A stretch of DNA of 64,000 nt from NCBI GenBank assembly GCA_002708995.1, contig PAPT01000011.1, forward strand, positions 1 to 64,000, written 5' to 3'. A model generated the notes under the pieces. That model saw only the letters and a program-made list of their open reading frames with translations. It was not told the origin of the DNA and did not search any database. The stretch's first letter is position 1. Every line of letters begins with the position of its first letter. This DNA is from Geminicoccus sp. Its GTDB lineage: Bacteria; Pseudomonadota; Alphaproteobacteria; UBA7985. This document shows positions 26,737-33,883 of the stretch, one piece after another. Position numbers and translations under genes: made by a program.

Positions 26737-27640
26737 CGCCCCTGAAACCAACACCCGCTGCGGGTTCATCGCCGTCATTGGTGCACCCAACGCCGGGAAA
26801 TCGACGCTGGTCAACCAACTCATCGGGGCCAAGGTTTCGATCGTCTCACCCAAGGTCCAGACAACCCGGACCCGGGTTACCGGCATTCTTGCCGAAGGCG
26901 GGGATCAGGTGATTTTCGTCGATACACCGGGGATTTTCCGGGGCGCCAAGCGTCGGTTGGAAAAGGCCATGGTCGACGCCGCCTGGCGTGAGGCCGCAGA
27001 AACAGACCGGCTGATGCTGGTGATCGACGTCGCGAAGAAGGGTCTGTCCGACGATGATCGCGCGGTGATCGAGCAGTTGGAGCAGCAGGGCGCAAGGCCC
27101 ATGCTCGCGCTCAACAAGGTCGATGGCGCACGTCACGAGACCATGCTCGGCATCGCGGCTGCCGTAAACGAGCGGCTGGATGTTCAGGAAACCTTCATGG
27201 TTTCAGCGCTGAGTGGGGATGGCGTCGATGATCTGCGGCAAGCCGTGCTCGACCGTCTGCCTGAAGGGCCGTGGCTCTACCCCGAAGACCAGATTTCCGA
27301 TCTGCCGAGCCGCATGCTGGCGGCCGAGGCAACCCGCGAAAAGCTGTTTTTACAGCTCCATCAGGAGCTGCCCTACAATCTCACGGTCGAAACCGAAGCC
27401 TTCGAGGTGCAGGCCAAGGGCGACCTCAAGATCAATCAGGTGATCTACGTCACCCGGGACAGCCACAAGGCCATGGTGCTGGGCAAGGGCGGCGCCCGCA
27501 TCCGGCAGGTGGGGTCTGAATCGCGGCGCGATCTGGAAGTGCTGTTTGACCGCAAAATTCATCTGTTTCTGTTCGTCAAGGTGCGCGAAAATTGGCTGAA
27601 CGATCCCGAGCGGTTCCGCAAAATGGGGCTCGAACTCTGA
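26729..27640 (+). CDS. era: GTPase Era
   Basis: Ribosome-assembly GTPase that binds 16S rRNA near its 3' end. It has 303 residues with a GTG start overlapping rnc. G1 is GAPNAGKST, G3 is DTPG and G4 is NKVD. The C-terminal KH domain contains MVLGKGGARIRQVG. In many alphaproteobacteria recO follows era; here it does not. Confidence 0.96.
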   Translation: MTDAPETNTRCGFIAVIGAPNAGKSTLVNQLIGAKVSIVSPKVQTTRTRVTGILAEGGDQVIFVDTPGIFRGAKRRLEKAMVDAAWREAAETDRLMLVIDVAKKGLSDDDRAVIEQLEQQGARPMLALNKVDGARHETMLGIAAAVNERLDVQETFMVSALSGDGVDDLRQAVLDRLPEGPWLYPEDQISDLPSRMLAAEATREKLFLQLHQELPYNLTVETEAFEVQAKGDLKINQVIYVTRDSHKAMVLGKGGARIRQVGSESRRDLEVLFDRKIHLFLFVKVRENWLNDPERFRKMGLEL

Positions 27641-27813
27641 CCTGCTTCCGAGTGTTTTTTTCGACGATGGTCAACCCCAGGCTAATGTAGTTGTACGTTA
27701 TATTCGCGAAGTGGAATTTATGGGTGACGGGGGACCAGCGACAACGCTGAGCCTTGCATTAGCGACCGGCAGAGCCGATCCTTCGCTGACCACAGACCAA
27801 GGGCAAAAGAAGA

Positions 27814-28242
27814 ATGCGACAGTTGACCGAGGGCCTCTACGTCTCGGGCCAGATTGGCCCGGACGATTTGAAGAACCTTGCCGCGCAGGGCGTGCGTTCA
27901 ATCATCTGCAACCGTCCTGACGGAGAGCAGTTCGGGCAGCCCGATGCGGACCAGATGGCAGAGGCGGCATCTGCGCTCGGGCTCCAGTTCCGCGCCATAC
28001 CGCTGATCACGGGTCAGCTCAGCCCGGCTCATATCGAGCAGACCGCTGCGGCGCTGGCGGAAATACCCGGCCCGGTGTTGGCCTATTGCGGCAGCGGCAT
28101 GCGCTCGACCGTGCTCTGGGCTCTGGCGCAGGCGCAGGCTCCGGCGGGGCCGGGTAAACTCTCCGGCGATGAGATCATCGCAGCCGCGGCTGATGCGGGC
28201 TTCGATATTAGCGGTCTTCGCCACTTGCTCGACGGCGCCTGA
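27814..28242 (+). CDS. DUF442/TIGR01244-type phosphatase-like sulfur transferase
   Basis: 142 residues of the beta-lactamase-hydrolase-like (Blh N-terminal) domain, a dual-specificity-phosphatase fold. The anion-binding loop is Cys92 in YCGSGMRST. LYVSGQIGPDDL at the start and IICNRPDGEQ in the middle are family marks. Related domains in Blh/SQR systems are linked to sulfide detoxification; no sulfide quinone reductase is adjacent here. Its last 35 bases overlap the convergent transporter gene. Confidence 0.8.
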   Translation: MRQLTEGLYVSGQIGPDDLKNLAAQGVRSIICNRPDGEQFGQPDADQMAEAASALGLQFRAIPLITGQLSPAHIEQTAAALAEIPGPVLAYCGSGMRSTVLWALAQAQAPAGPGKLSGDEIIAAAADAGFDISGLRHLLDGA

Positions 28243-29323
28243 ACAGCGCGCGCCCGGCGGCCAGCAGGCTCAGTGCCATCAGCGGAATAATCAGCATCCG
28301 GGCAATCTGATGGGTTGAGACAAACAGCGCGTCGAGGTCGCGGTCCAGCGCAATTGCCGTGGTGGTTTCAATCGCACCCGGCGCCAGCGCCAGCACCAGT
28401 TCTCGCGCCGGTAGGCTGGTCAGGGCAATCAGCCCGACACCAGCGACAATGACCACGCCGACCCCCGCAGCCAGCCCGCTGAAACACGCCAGCGCGAAAC
28501 TGGCAAAGCTATGCATCGGGATGGCGTCGAAGCGTGTTCCCATCAGCCAGCCCAGTGCAGCCTGTGAGGCGATCAGCACCAGTTCAGGCAGGTTCGGCAG
28601 CGGCACGCCGATTATCTTCAGCAGGGCAATCCCGGCCATCGGACCGATGAACAGGGCACCGGGAATGCGCGCCAACGCCGCCAGTACCGCACAGCCCGCA
28701 CCCATGAGCAGCGACCCGGGGATCAGGACCACTGACGGCACTCCAGCGACCCATGAAAACATCCCCGGAACATCACCATCCAGCCGGGCCGATGCAGCGC
28801 GTGCTTCGGTCAGGGCTTCCTGAGGAATGATCATGACCACGAACGGCAGGATCAGTGTCAGGCTGAGCAGCCGCAGGCTCTGGTACATGGCGACCACTTC
28901 GCTGCGCAGGCCCATGTCCTCGCTCGCAGCAATGGCGAAGGGCAGGGCGCCGGGCAGAGAGCAGAGCACCGCCTCTTCGGCGCTGAGATCGCTCAGGTGC
29001 AGCAGCACGGCCGCAGAAACGAAGGTGACCACCGGGATCAGCACCGCCATCACCACCAGCGACGGCAGCCAAAGCGCAACACTGTCCACAAACGTAGAGC
29101 TCGCCGTTGAGCCGATCAGGTAGCCCAGCATGATAAACGCCAGCCACCGCACCGGCTCCGGGAAGTTAGGCCGTCGACGCACAGCGCCCAGCAGCAGTGA
29201 GCCGACAACGGCGCCCAGCAACCACGGCGCCGGGATGCCTGCGAGTTTGGCGATACCGCCCCCCGCAAGGGCCGTAGCAAAGGCGCCCATCGTGACGATG
29301 AGGGGGCGAAGGGCAGAGTGCAT
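28208..29323 (-). CDS. AbrB-family membrane protein (putative permease)
   Basis: 371 residues with about ten transmembrane helices, in two repeated halves. GIPAPWLLGAVVGSLLLG and LPGALPFAIAASEDMG are typical of the AbrB family (formerly annotated 'ammonia monooxygenase', a name that is misleading). Function of the family is uncertain; small-molecule transport is the usual proposal. It is an isolated gene convergent with the phosphatase-like one. Confidence 0.8.
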   Translation of the reverse strand: MHSALRPLIVTMGAFATALAGGGIAKLAGIPAPWLLGAVVGSLLLGAVRRRPNFPEPVRWLAFIMLGYLIGSTASSTFVDSVALWLPSLVVMAVLIPVVTFVSAAVLLHLSDLSAEEAVLCSLPGALPFAIAASEDMGLRSEVVAMYQSLRLLSLTLILPFVVMIIPQEALTEARAASARLDGDVPGMFSWVAGVPSVVLIPGSLLMGAGCAVLAALARIPGALFIGPMAGIALLKIIGVPLPNLPELVLIASQAALGWLMGTRFDAIPMHSFASFALACFSGLAAGVGVVIVAGVGLIALTSLPARELVLALAPGAIETTTAIALDRDLDALFVSTHQIARMLIIPLMALSLLAAGRALFRRRRASGEDR

Positions 29324-29380
29324 CGTCGCACTCTCCGCTGCCGATCCGTCGATGGCAAGCGCGGTTTTTGCGGGTCTTGG

Positions 29381-31327
29381 CTAGGGCGCATTACTTTGCA
29401 TGAGCGGCGCCTCGGCAGCGGCGTCGGTCTCGGCCCCGAACTGCAGCGCAACGAGGCGGGCGTAGAGCCCGTCACGAGACAGCAGCTCCTCGTGCGTCCC
29501 CTGATCCACCACGCGCCCTTCTTCGAGGACGACAATGGAATCAGCCTTCAGCACGGTCGCCAGGCGGTGGGCGATGACCAGGGTCGTTCTGTCCTCGGCA
29601 AGCGCCTCGAAGGCCAGCTGCACCGCGCGCTCGCTTTCAGAGTCCAGCGCACTGGTGGCCTCGTCGAGCAACAGGATTGGTGCCTGCCGGAGGATGGCGC
29701 GGGCGATGGCGAGGCGCTGGCGCTGGCCGCCAGACAGGGTACCAGCGTTTTCGCCCAGATCGGTGTCATAGCCCTGCGGCAGTGCCAGAATGAAATCGTG
29801 GGCTTCAGCAGCCTGCGCGGCGGCGATGACCTGTTCACGGGTGGCCGACGGGTTGCCAAAGCGGATGTTGTCCAGCGCGCTGCCGGCGAACAGCGGCGCG
29901 TTCTGCTGCACGATCGACAGGTTCTGGCGAAGCTCTGTGGGGTCAAGGTCGCAGACGTCGACGCCCTCAACCCGCACGCCGCCGGACTGGGGATCATAGA
30001 GGCGCAGCAACAGCTGGAAGATGGTTGACTTACCGGCGCCTGAAGGGCCGACGAGGGCGACGGTCTGACCGGGTTCAACCCGCAGGGTCAACCCACGCAG
30101 GGCGCGCTGATCCGGTCGGCTGGGGTAGGCAAAGGCCACGTTTTCGAGCGCGATGGCACCCGTTACCGGCTGGGGCAGGCTGAGCGGCTTGGCGGGCGGT
30201 TTGATGTCCGAGTTCGCCGACAGTATTTCAATCAGCCGTTCGGTGGCACCGGCAGCGCGCATGACCTCGGCGTAGGTTTCGGTGAGCAGGCCCACGCCGG
30301 AAACAGCGATAAAGGCGTACATCACGAACTGGATCATGGTCCCCGGGGTGATGGTTCCGGCCTGCACCTGAATGGCGCCGTACCACAGCACCCCAATCAG
30401 CCCCGCCAGCACGAAGGAGAACAGCGATGCGGTCAGGATCGACCGCACCCGGATCCGGCGCAGGGCGACGTGGAAGGTGTTTTCCACCGCCTCACGGAAG
30501 CGAAGGCGTTCTTCGGGCTCGCGGGTGAAAGCCTGCACCGTGTCGATGGCGCGCAGGCTCTCGCTTGCCCGCGCAGACGACTCGGCCAGCGCGTCCTGTC
30601 CCGAGCGCGAGAGGCGCTGCACCCGGCGACCGAACAGCACCATGGGTAGGATGATCACCGGCGCGACGAAGATCATCAGCAGGGCCAGCTGCCAGCTGGT
30701 GATGAACATCAGCACCAGCGCACCGGTGGTGGTGGCGACGGTGCGCGCGGCGACCGAGATCGACGAGCCGACCACGGTCTGAATCAGCGTGGTATCGGTG
30801 GTCAGGCGGGAGAGCACCTCGCCGGTCCGGGTGGTGGCGTAGTATCCGGGGCTGAGCGAGAGCAGGTGGTCGTAGACCTTGGCGCGAAGGTCTGCGACGA
30901 CGCGTTCGCCCAGCAGACTGATGAAGAAGAACCGCATCGCGCTGGCCAGGCCAAGCAGCAGCGCGCCGACAATGCCCACGATGAAATAGATATTCAGGTT
31001 GCCTTCGATCGGGAACGCCGTGCAGGCCGCCGAGGTTGAAGCACCACTGAAGCCGCAATCGACCACCAGTCGAAAGGCGCCCGGGAGCATGAGTGTCAGA
31101 GCCGCTGACGTCACGAGGAAGAACAGGAACCCAAGGATGATCCCGGGATAACGCAGGATGAAGGGGATTAACTGCCGCAAGGGCTGGACCGTTCGCGCCC
31201 GCTCCCGGTGATTTCGGTCGCGCTTGAGCTCGGCGGCAAAGGAGGACCCCCGGTCATGCGCCACCTGATCACGAATGGGCTCGGGCATGCGAAAGCCCGC
31301 TGGGATGGGTGGTGGGGTTTCAGTCAT
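29381..31327 (-). CDS. ABC exporter, fused permease and ATPase (ABCB type)
   Basis: 648 residues. The N-terminal six-helix transmembrane domain (about 50-340) is followed by an ATPase with Walker A GPSGAGKST, signature LSGGQRQRLAIARA and Walker B ILLLDEATSALD. Family members homodimerise and export lipids, peptides or drugs; MsbA-like and multidrug exporters are both possible. It is preceded by a polar 45-residue N-terminal extension. No partner gene fixes the substrate. Confidence 0.88.
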   Translation of the reverse strand: MTETPPPIPAGFRMPEPIRDQVAHDRGSSFAAELKRDRNHRERARTVQPLRQLIPFILRYPGIILGFLFFLVTSAALTLMLPGAFRLVVDCGFSGASTSAACTAFPIEGNLNIYFIVGIVGALLLGLASAMRFFFISLLGERVVADLRAKVYDHLLSLSPGYYATTRTGEVLSRLTTDTTLIQTVVGSSISVAARTVATTTGALVLMFITSWQLALLMIFVAPVIILPMVLFGRRVQRLSRSGQDALAESSARASESLRAIDTVQAFTREPEERLRFREAVENTFHVALRRIRVRSILTASLFSFVLAGLIGVLWYGAIQVQAGTITPGTMIQFVMYAFIAVSGVGLLTETYAEVMRAAGATERLIEILSANSDIKPPAKPLSLPQPVTGAIALENVAFAYPSRPDQRALRGLTLRVEPGQTVALVGPSGAGKSTIFQLLLRLYDPQSGGVRVEGVDVCDLDPTELRQNLSIVQQNAPLFAGSALDNIRFGNPSATREQVIAAAQAAEAHDFILALPQGYDTDLGENAGTLSGGQRQRLAIARAILRQAPILLLDEATSALDSESERAVQLAFEALAEDRTTLVIAHRLATVLKADSIVVLEEGRVVDQGTHEELLSRDGLYARLVALQFGAETDAAAEAPLMQSNAP

Positions 31328-31456
31328 GGGGCCTCAGCGTCAGTTCACACGGAGATAGGGTGCGCAGGCGCAGTTTTCAATTTGCAAACTGGCTCCTCTT
31401 GATCGGGATCGGCAAAAGCCCGATGCTGAGAAATCGATTTAAATACGAGGAAGACC

Positions 31457-31768
31457 ATGGCTAAGTTCGTTCTGACCTTTGAAGATGCCCGTCAACCCAA
31501 TTCGCCCGAGGCCGGACAGCAGCAAATGTCCGATTACAGGGACTGGCTGGCTGGACTGGGCGACATGCTGGTGATGCGTCAACTGGTTTCTCCTCAGACC
31601 CGTGTCGTAACTGATCAGGGGGTGCGTGACGCCGGTCCGGGCGGGATCATGGGGTTTCTGAAAATAGAAGCCGAAAACATGGAGGCAGCCATCGCCTTTG
31701 CCCAGCAGTGGCCCTTCCTGGCAATGGGAACCATGCGCGTGGCCGAGGCGATGGATGTCCCGACCTAG
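31457..31768 (+). CDS. YciI-like (DGPF/YCII) domain protein
   Basis: 103-residue protein with an AGGAAG ribosome site. It has the ferredoxin-like YCII fold pattern ADxx-x-WPF seen in IAFAQQWPFLAMGTMRVAEA. Family members are stress-linked dimers with no fixed function. It lies upstream of the cAMP-linked gene set, separated by 140 nt containing inverted repeats, so it is likely not part of that transcript. Confidence 0.75.
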   Translation: MAKFVLTFEDARQPNSPEAGQQQMSDYRDWLAGLGDMLVMRQLVSPQTRVVTDQGVRDAGPGGIMGFLKIEAENMEAAIAFAQQWPFLAMGTMRVAEAMDVPT

Positions 31769-31820
31769 TCGCCTCAACCCGCACAGGCTACTTCATCACC
31801 CCTGAAACTGGTACTTTTCT

Positions 31821-31836
31821 ATCAGTAAAAACTGAT
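31821..31836. promoter_or_regulatory. Inverted repeat ATCAGT-AAAA-ACTGAT
   Basis: A perfect 6-bp inverted repeat with a 4-base spacer, 73 bp before the first gene of the cAMP-linked cluster. The length and symmetry fit a dimeric operator. The regulator is unknown. Confidence 0.4.
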
Positions 31837-31860
31837 GTGTTTGCGCTTGATCTGCCGTAG

Positions 31861-31881
31861 CATTCGAATGACGCTTCATTC
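31861..31881. promoter_or_regulatory. Overlapping CATTCGAATG / GAATGA-CGCT-TCATTC repeats
   Basis: CATTCGAATG is a perfect 10-bp palindrome at 31861-31870. GAATGA and TCATTC flank CGCT at 31866-31881. A further GAATG follows at about 31894. This clustering 28-48 bp before the 31909 start suggests an operator array or a promoter-proximal hairpin. Confidence 0.4.
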
Positions 31882-31908
31882 ATCCTAATAACTGAATGCG
31901 TAGAGATC

Positions 31909-32136
31909 ATGTTCAATCAGCTGATTAGTGGCGCGACGCTGTTGCTCAGTCTGCTCGTGCCAACACTAGCAAAAGCCGCCTCCGGACCGCTTGCTGAGGG
32001 TTTTGGGCGAGAATCCTGGCTAGGAAAGATTCACGTCGTTGCCGTCGTGGTGGCGCTGGTTCTGCTGGCGAGCGGCGTGCTGGTCTTCGCAATCCTTCGT
32101 ACCGAAGACGATGACGAGGAGGCCGACGATGATTAA
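31909..32136 (+). CDS. Small exported single-pass membrane protein (cAMP-linked cluster)
   Basis: 75 residues. An N-terminal signal-like helix (LISGATLLLSLLVPTLAKAA), a short periplasmic stretch, one transmembrane helix (about 43-63) and an acidic cytoplasmic tail (EDDDEEADDD). No recognised family. Its last 8 nt overlap the start of the next gene, which implies translational coupling and probably a physical partnership. A role as a small subunit of the following membrane protein is inferred. Confidence 0.65.
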   Translation: MFNQLISGATLLLSLLVPTLAKAASGPLAEGFGRESWLGKIHVVAVVVALVLLASGVLVFAILRTEDDDEEADDD

Positions 32137-33508
32137 TTTCCGCTCTCTTTTCCGATTCTTTTCATTCGAGGCGATCAACATTCGGATCGTGCTGATTACA
32201 GCTGCGATCTCCTACATGCTCCAGCTCAACGCCATTATCTCCGGCGAGCCGCTGTACATGATCGCGTTCGTGACTCTGCTGCCCTGGATCCCACTCGTGC
32301 TGTTCGAGGGCGTGTGGAAGGTCAAGAACTACGCCGCTGTCGCCTTTCTGGGGGTGTTCACCATCCTGCAGCTCGGACACTTCGCTGAACACCTGATCCA
32401 GGTGATCCAGATCGATTTCTTCAACGGCACGGTTGCCTGTCCACCCCCGGTAGACAACATCAACAATGCCTTGCGGGCGGTAACAATGGGGCTGCGGGAC
32501 GTCGCAGCACAGGCGTCGTTCTACAGTGTCGAGCGGATCATCAAGCCCGGTGCTGACGGCTTTGCGGCGCTGGGTATGGACGGCCAGCCCCTGCGCGGGG
32601 TCGCAGCCTGTGCGGTCTTCGGGCAGCTCGATATCGAGATTGTTCATCTGGTCTGGGAGCTGATCGGCTGGACCGGAACCGGTGTTTGTCTGTTTTTCTT
32701 CCGCCGCAATATCTTTCTGTGGATCGCCTTCGCCGCGCTGTGCTGGCATGCGCTGGAACACCTGACCATCACCTACTTCTACTACTTTGATCAGGCCAAG
32801 CTCTGGGAGGGCTTCAAGCAACTCTGGGCAACCTATCCACTCGACGGAAAGACCTTCGTCGCCGAGCCGGTTGGCAAGGAAGCGGCGATGCTCAACTTCT
32901 ATGAGGCGGGGGGCAAATTCGGCCTCATGGCCCGTCATGGGATGTTCGAGCAGCTCACCGGCGTCGACTTCATGCCGCCACGGGCACATCTGCACATGGG
33001 TTACAATCTGGTGATCACCGTGCCGACCGTGATCGGGTTCTTGCTGGAGAGCCGGAAAATCGCCAACCGCTACCTCGGCGCGGCTTTTCAAGGCTTGTCC
33101 AAGGAAGAGCTGACCCGCCTGACCAATCAGACCACCTACGCCCGCTTCGGCGATGGCGACCGCGTGTTCTCGCAGGGCGACCGCATCGATGGCGCCTACG
33201 TGGTTTCCAGCGGCAAGGTCGAAATCGTGATGGATCGTGAAGACGGGATTGAGGTTTCGCTTGCTACGCTCGACCCCGGCCAGTTGTTTGGCGAAATGGG
33301 CTACATCGACAAGGGTCAGGATCGACGCATGGCGCACGCCATTGCACGGGGCCGGCGGGTCGAATGTATCGCGCTCGACTCTCAGACGATCGAAGAGATG
33401 GTGCAGAACAAGGATGGTCGCTCTGGTTTTGACAGTGTCCGCAAAGCACTGGAGAAGCTCGCCAAGCAACGCGCCAGTGAGAACAGGACCACCCTGAGGG
33501 AGGCTTAG
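32129..33508 (+). CDS. Multi-pass membrane protein with HxxxH motifs fused to a cNMP-binding domain
   Basis: 459 residues from the ATG at 32129, preceded by GAGGAGG. The N-terminal part has about six transmembrane helices (18-38, 42-60, 69-93, 165-190, 195-220, 293-307). Histidines line up in helices: H84-x3-H88 (HFAEH), H173, H207-x3-H211 (HALEH), H270, H287 and H289. The C-terminal part, about 337-428, is a cyclic-nucleotide-binding domain with FSQGDRIDGAYVVSSGKVEIV and the phosphate cassette LFGEMGYIDKGQDRRMAHA. The His pairs suggest a membrane metal or haem site whose activity is gated by cAMP/cGMP. I know no characterised protein with this combination; function is inferred. Confidence 0.75.
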   Translation: MINFRSLFRFFSFEAINIRIVLITAAISYMLQLNAIISGEPLYMIAFVTLLPWIPLVLFEGVWKVKNYAAVAFLGVFTILQLGHFAEHLIQVIQIDFFNGTVACPPPVDNINNALRAVTMGLRDVAAQASFYSVERIIKPGADGFAALGMDGQPLRGVAACAVFGQLDIEIVHLVWELIGWTGTGVCLFFFRRNIFLWIAFAALCWHALEHLTITYFYYFDQAKLWEGFKQLWATYPLDGKTFVAEPVGKEAAMLNFYEAGGKFGLMARHGMFEQLTGVDFMPPRAHLHMGYNLVITVPTVIGFLLESRKIANRYLGAAFQGLSKEELTRLTNQTTYARFGDGDRVFSQGDRIDGAYVVSSGKVEIVMDREDGIEVSLATLDPGQLFGEMGYIDKGQDRRMAHAIARGRRVECIALDSQTIEEMVQNKDGRSGFDSVRKALEKLAKQRASENRTTLREA

Positions 33509-33513
33509 ACCCT

Positions 33514-33819
33514 TTGGTTGATATGGACCAGCAGCAGCGCAGGCGGCCGTCGCGTCGCCAGCGCAGACTTGTTCTGGTCCTCGGGGCTGCGGTCTCCAGT
33601 GGACTGATGTTCGCTGTCGCCATCTTCGGCATGGCGTTCCTAAGCTGGTTCATCGACGTGCTGGCTGTGCCGCTGGCGATCTGTGGGATCAACGGCATTC
33701 AGATTTCCGAACGGCCCCTGTTCATGCTGGGCTTTCATCTATTCTTTCTGGTGCTGGTTGCCGTTATCTGTTTTCTGATTGTCGACAGCCTCAATTCCCT
33801 GATGAAGCGTTGGGACTGA
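33514..33819 (+). CDS. Small two-helix membrane protein (cAMP-linked cluster)
   Basis: 101 residues from a TTG at 33514, with GGGAGG about ten bases upstream; an in-frame ATG at 33523 is an alternative. The N-terminus is Arg-rich (QQRRRPSRRQRR), followed by two transmembrane helices (about 21-47 and 70-93). No known domain. It starts 5 nt after the cNMP-binding membrane protein and precedes the adenylate cyclase by 64 nt. A subunit or membrane anchor role is inferred from position only. Confidence 0.6.
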   Translation: MVDMDQQQRRRPSRRQRRLVLVLGAAVSSGLMFAVAIFGMAFLSWFIDVLAVPLAICGINGIQISERPLFMLGFHLFFLVLVAVICFLIVDSLNSLMKRWD

Positions 33820-33883
33820 TCTTGCCCGGCAGGGGATGGGCGTGCCATGACGGTGTGACCGGGCCCAGTCAGGCAAGCAAGTC

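Noticed and set aside
28208-29323. Ammonia monooxygenase
   Set aside because: Old annotation name for AbrB-family permeases; no copper-oxygenase features are present.
31769-31908. Classical CRP site before the cAMP-linked operon
   Set aside because: The repeats present do not match TGTGA-N6-TCACA.
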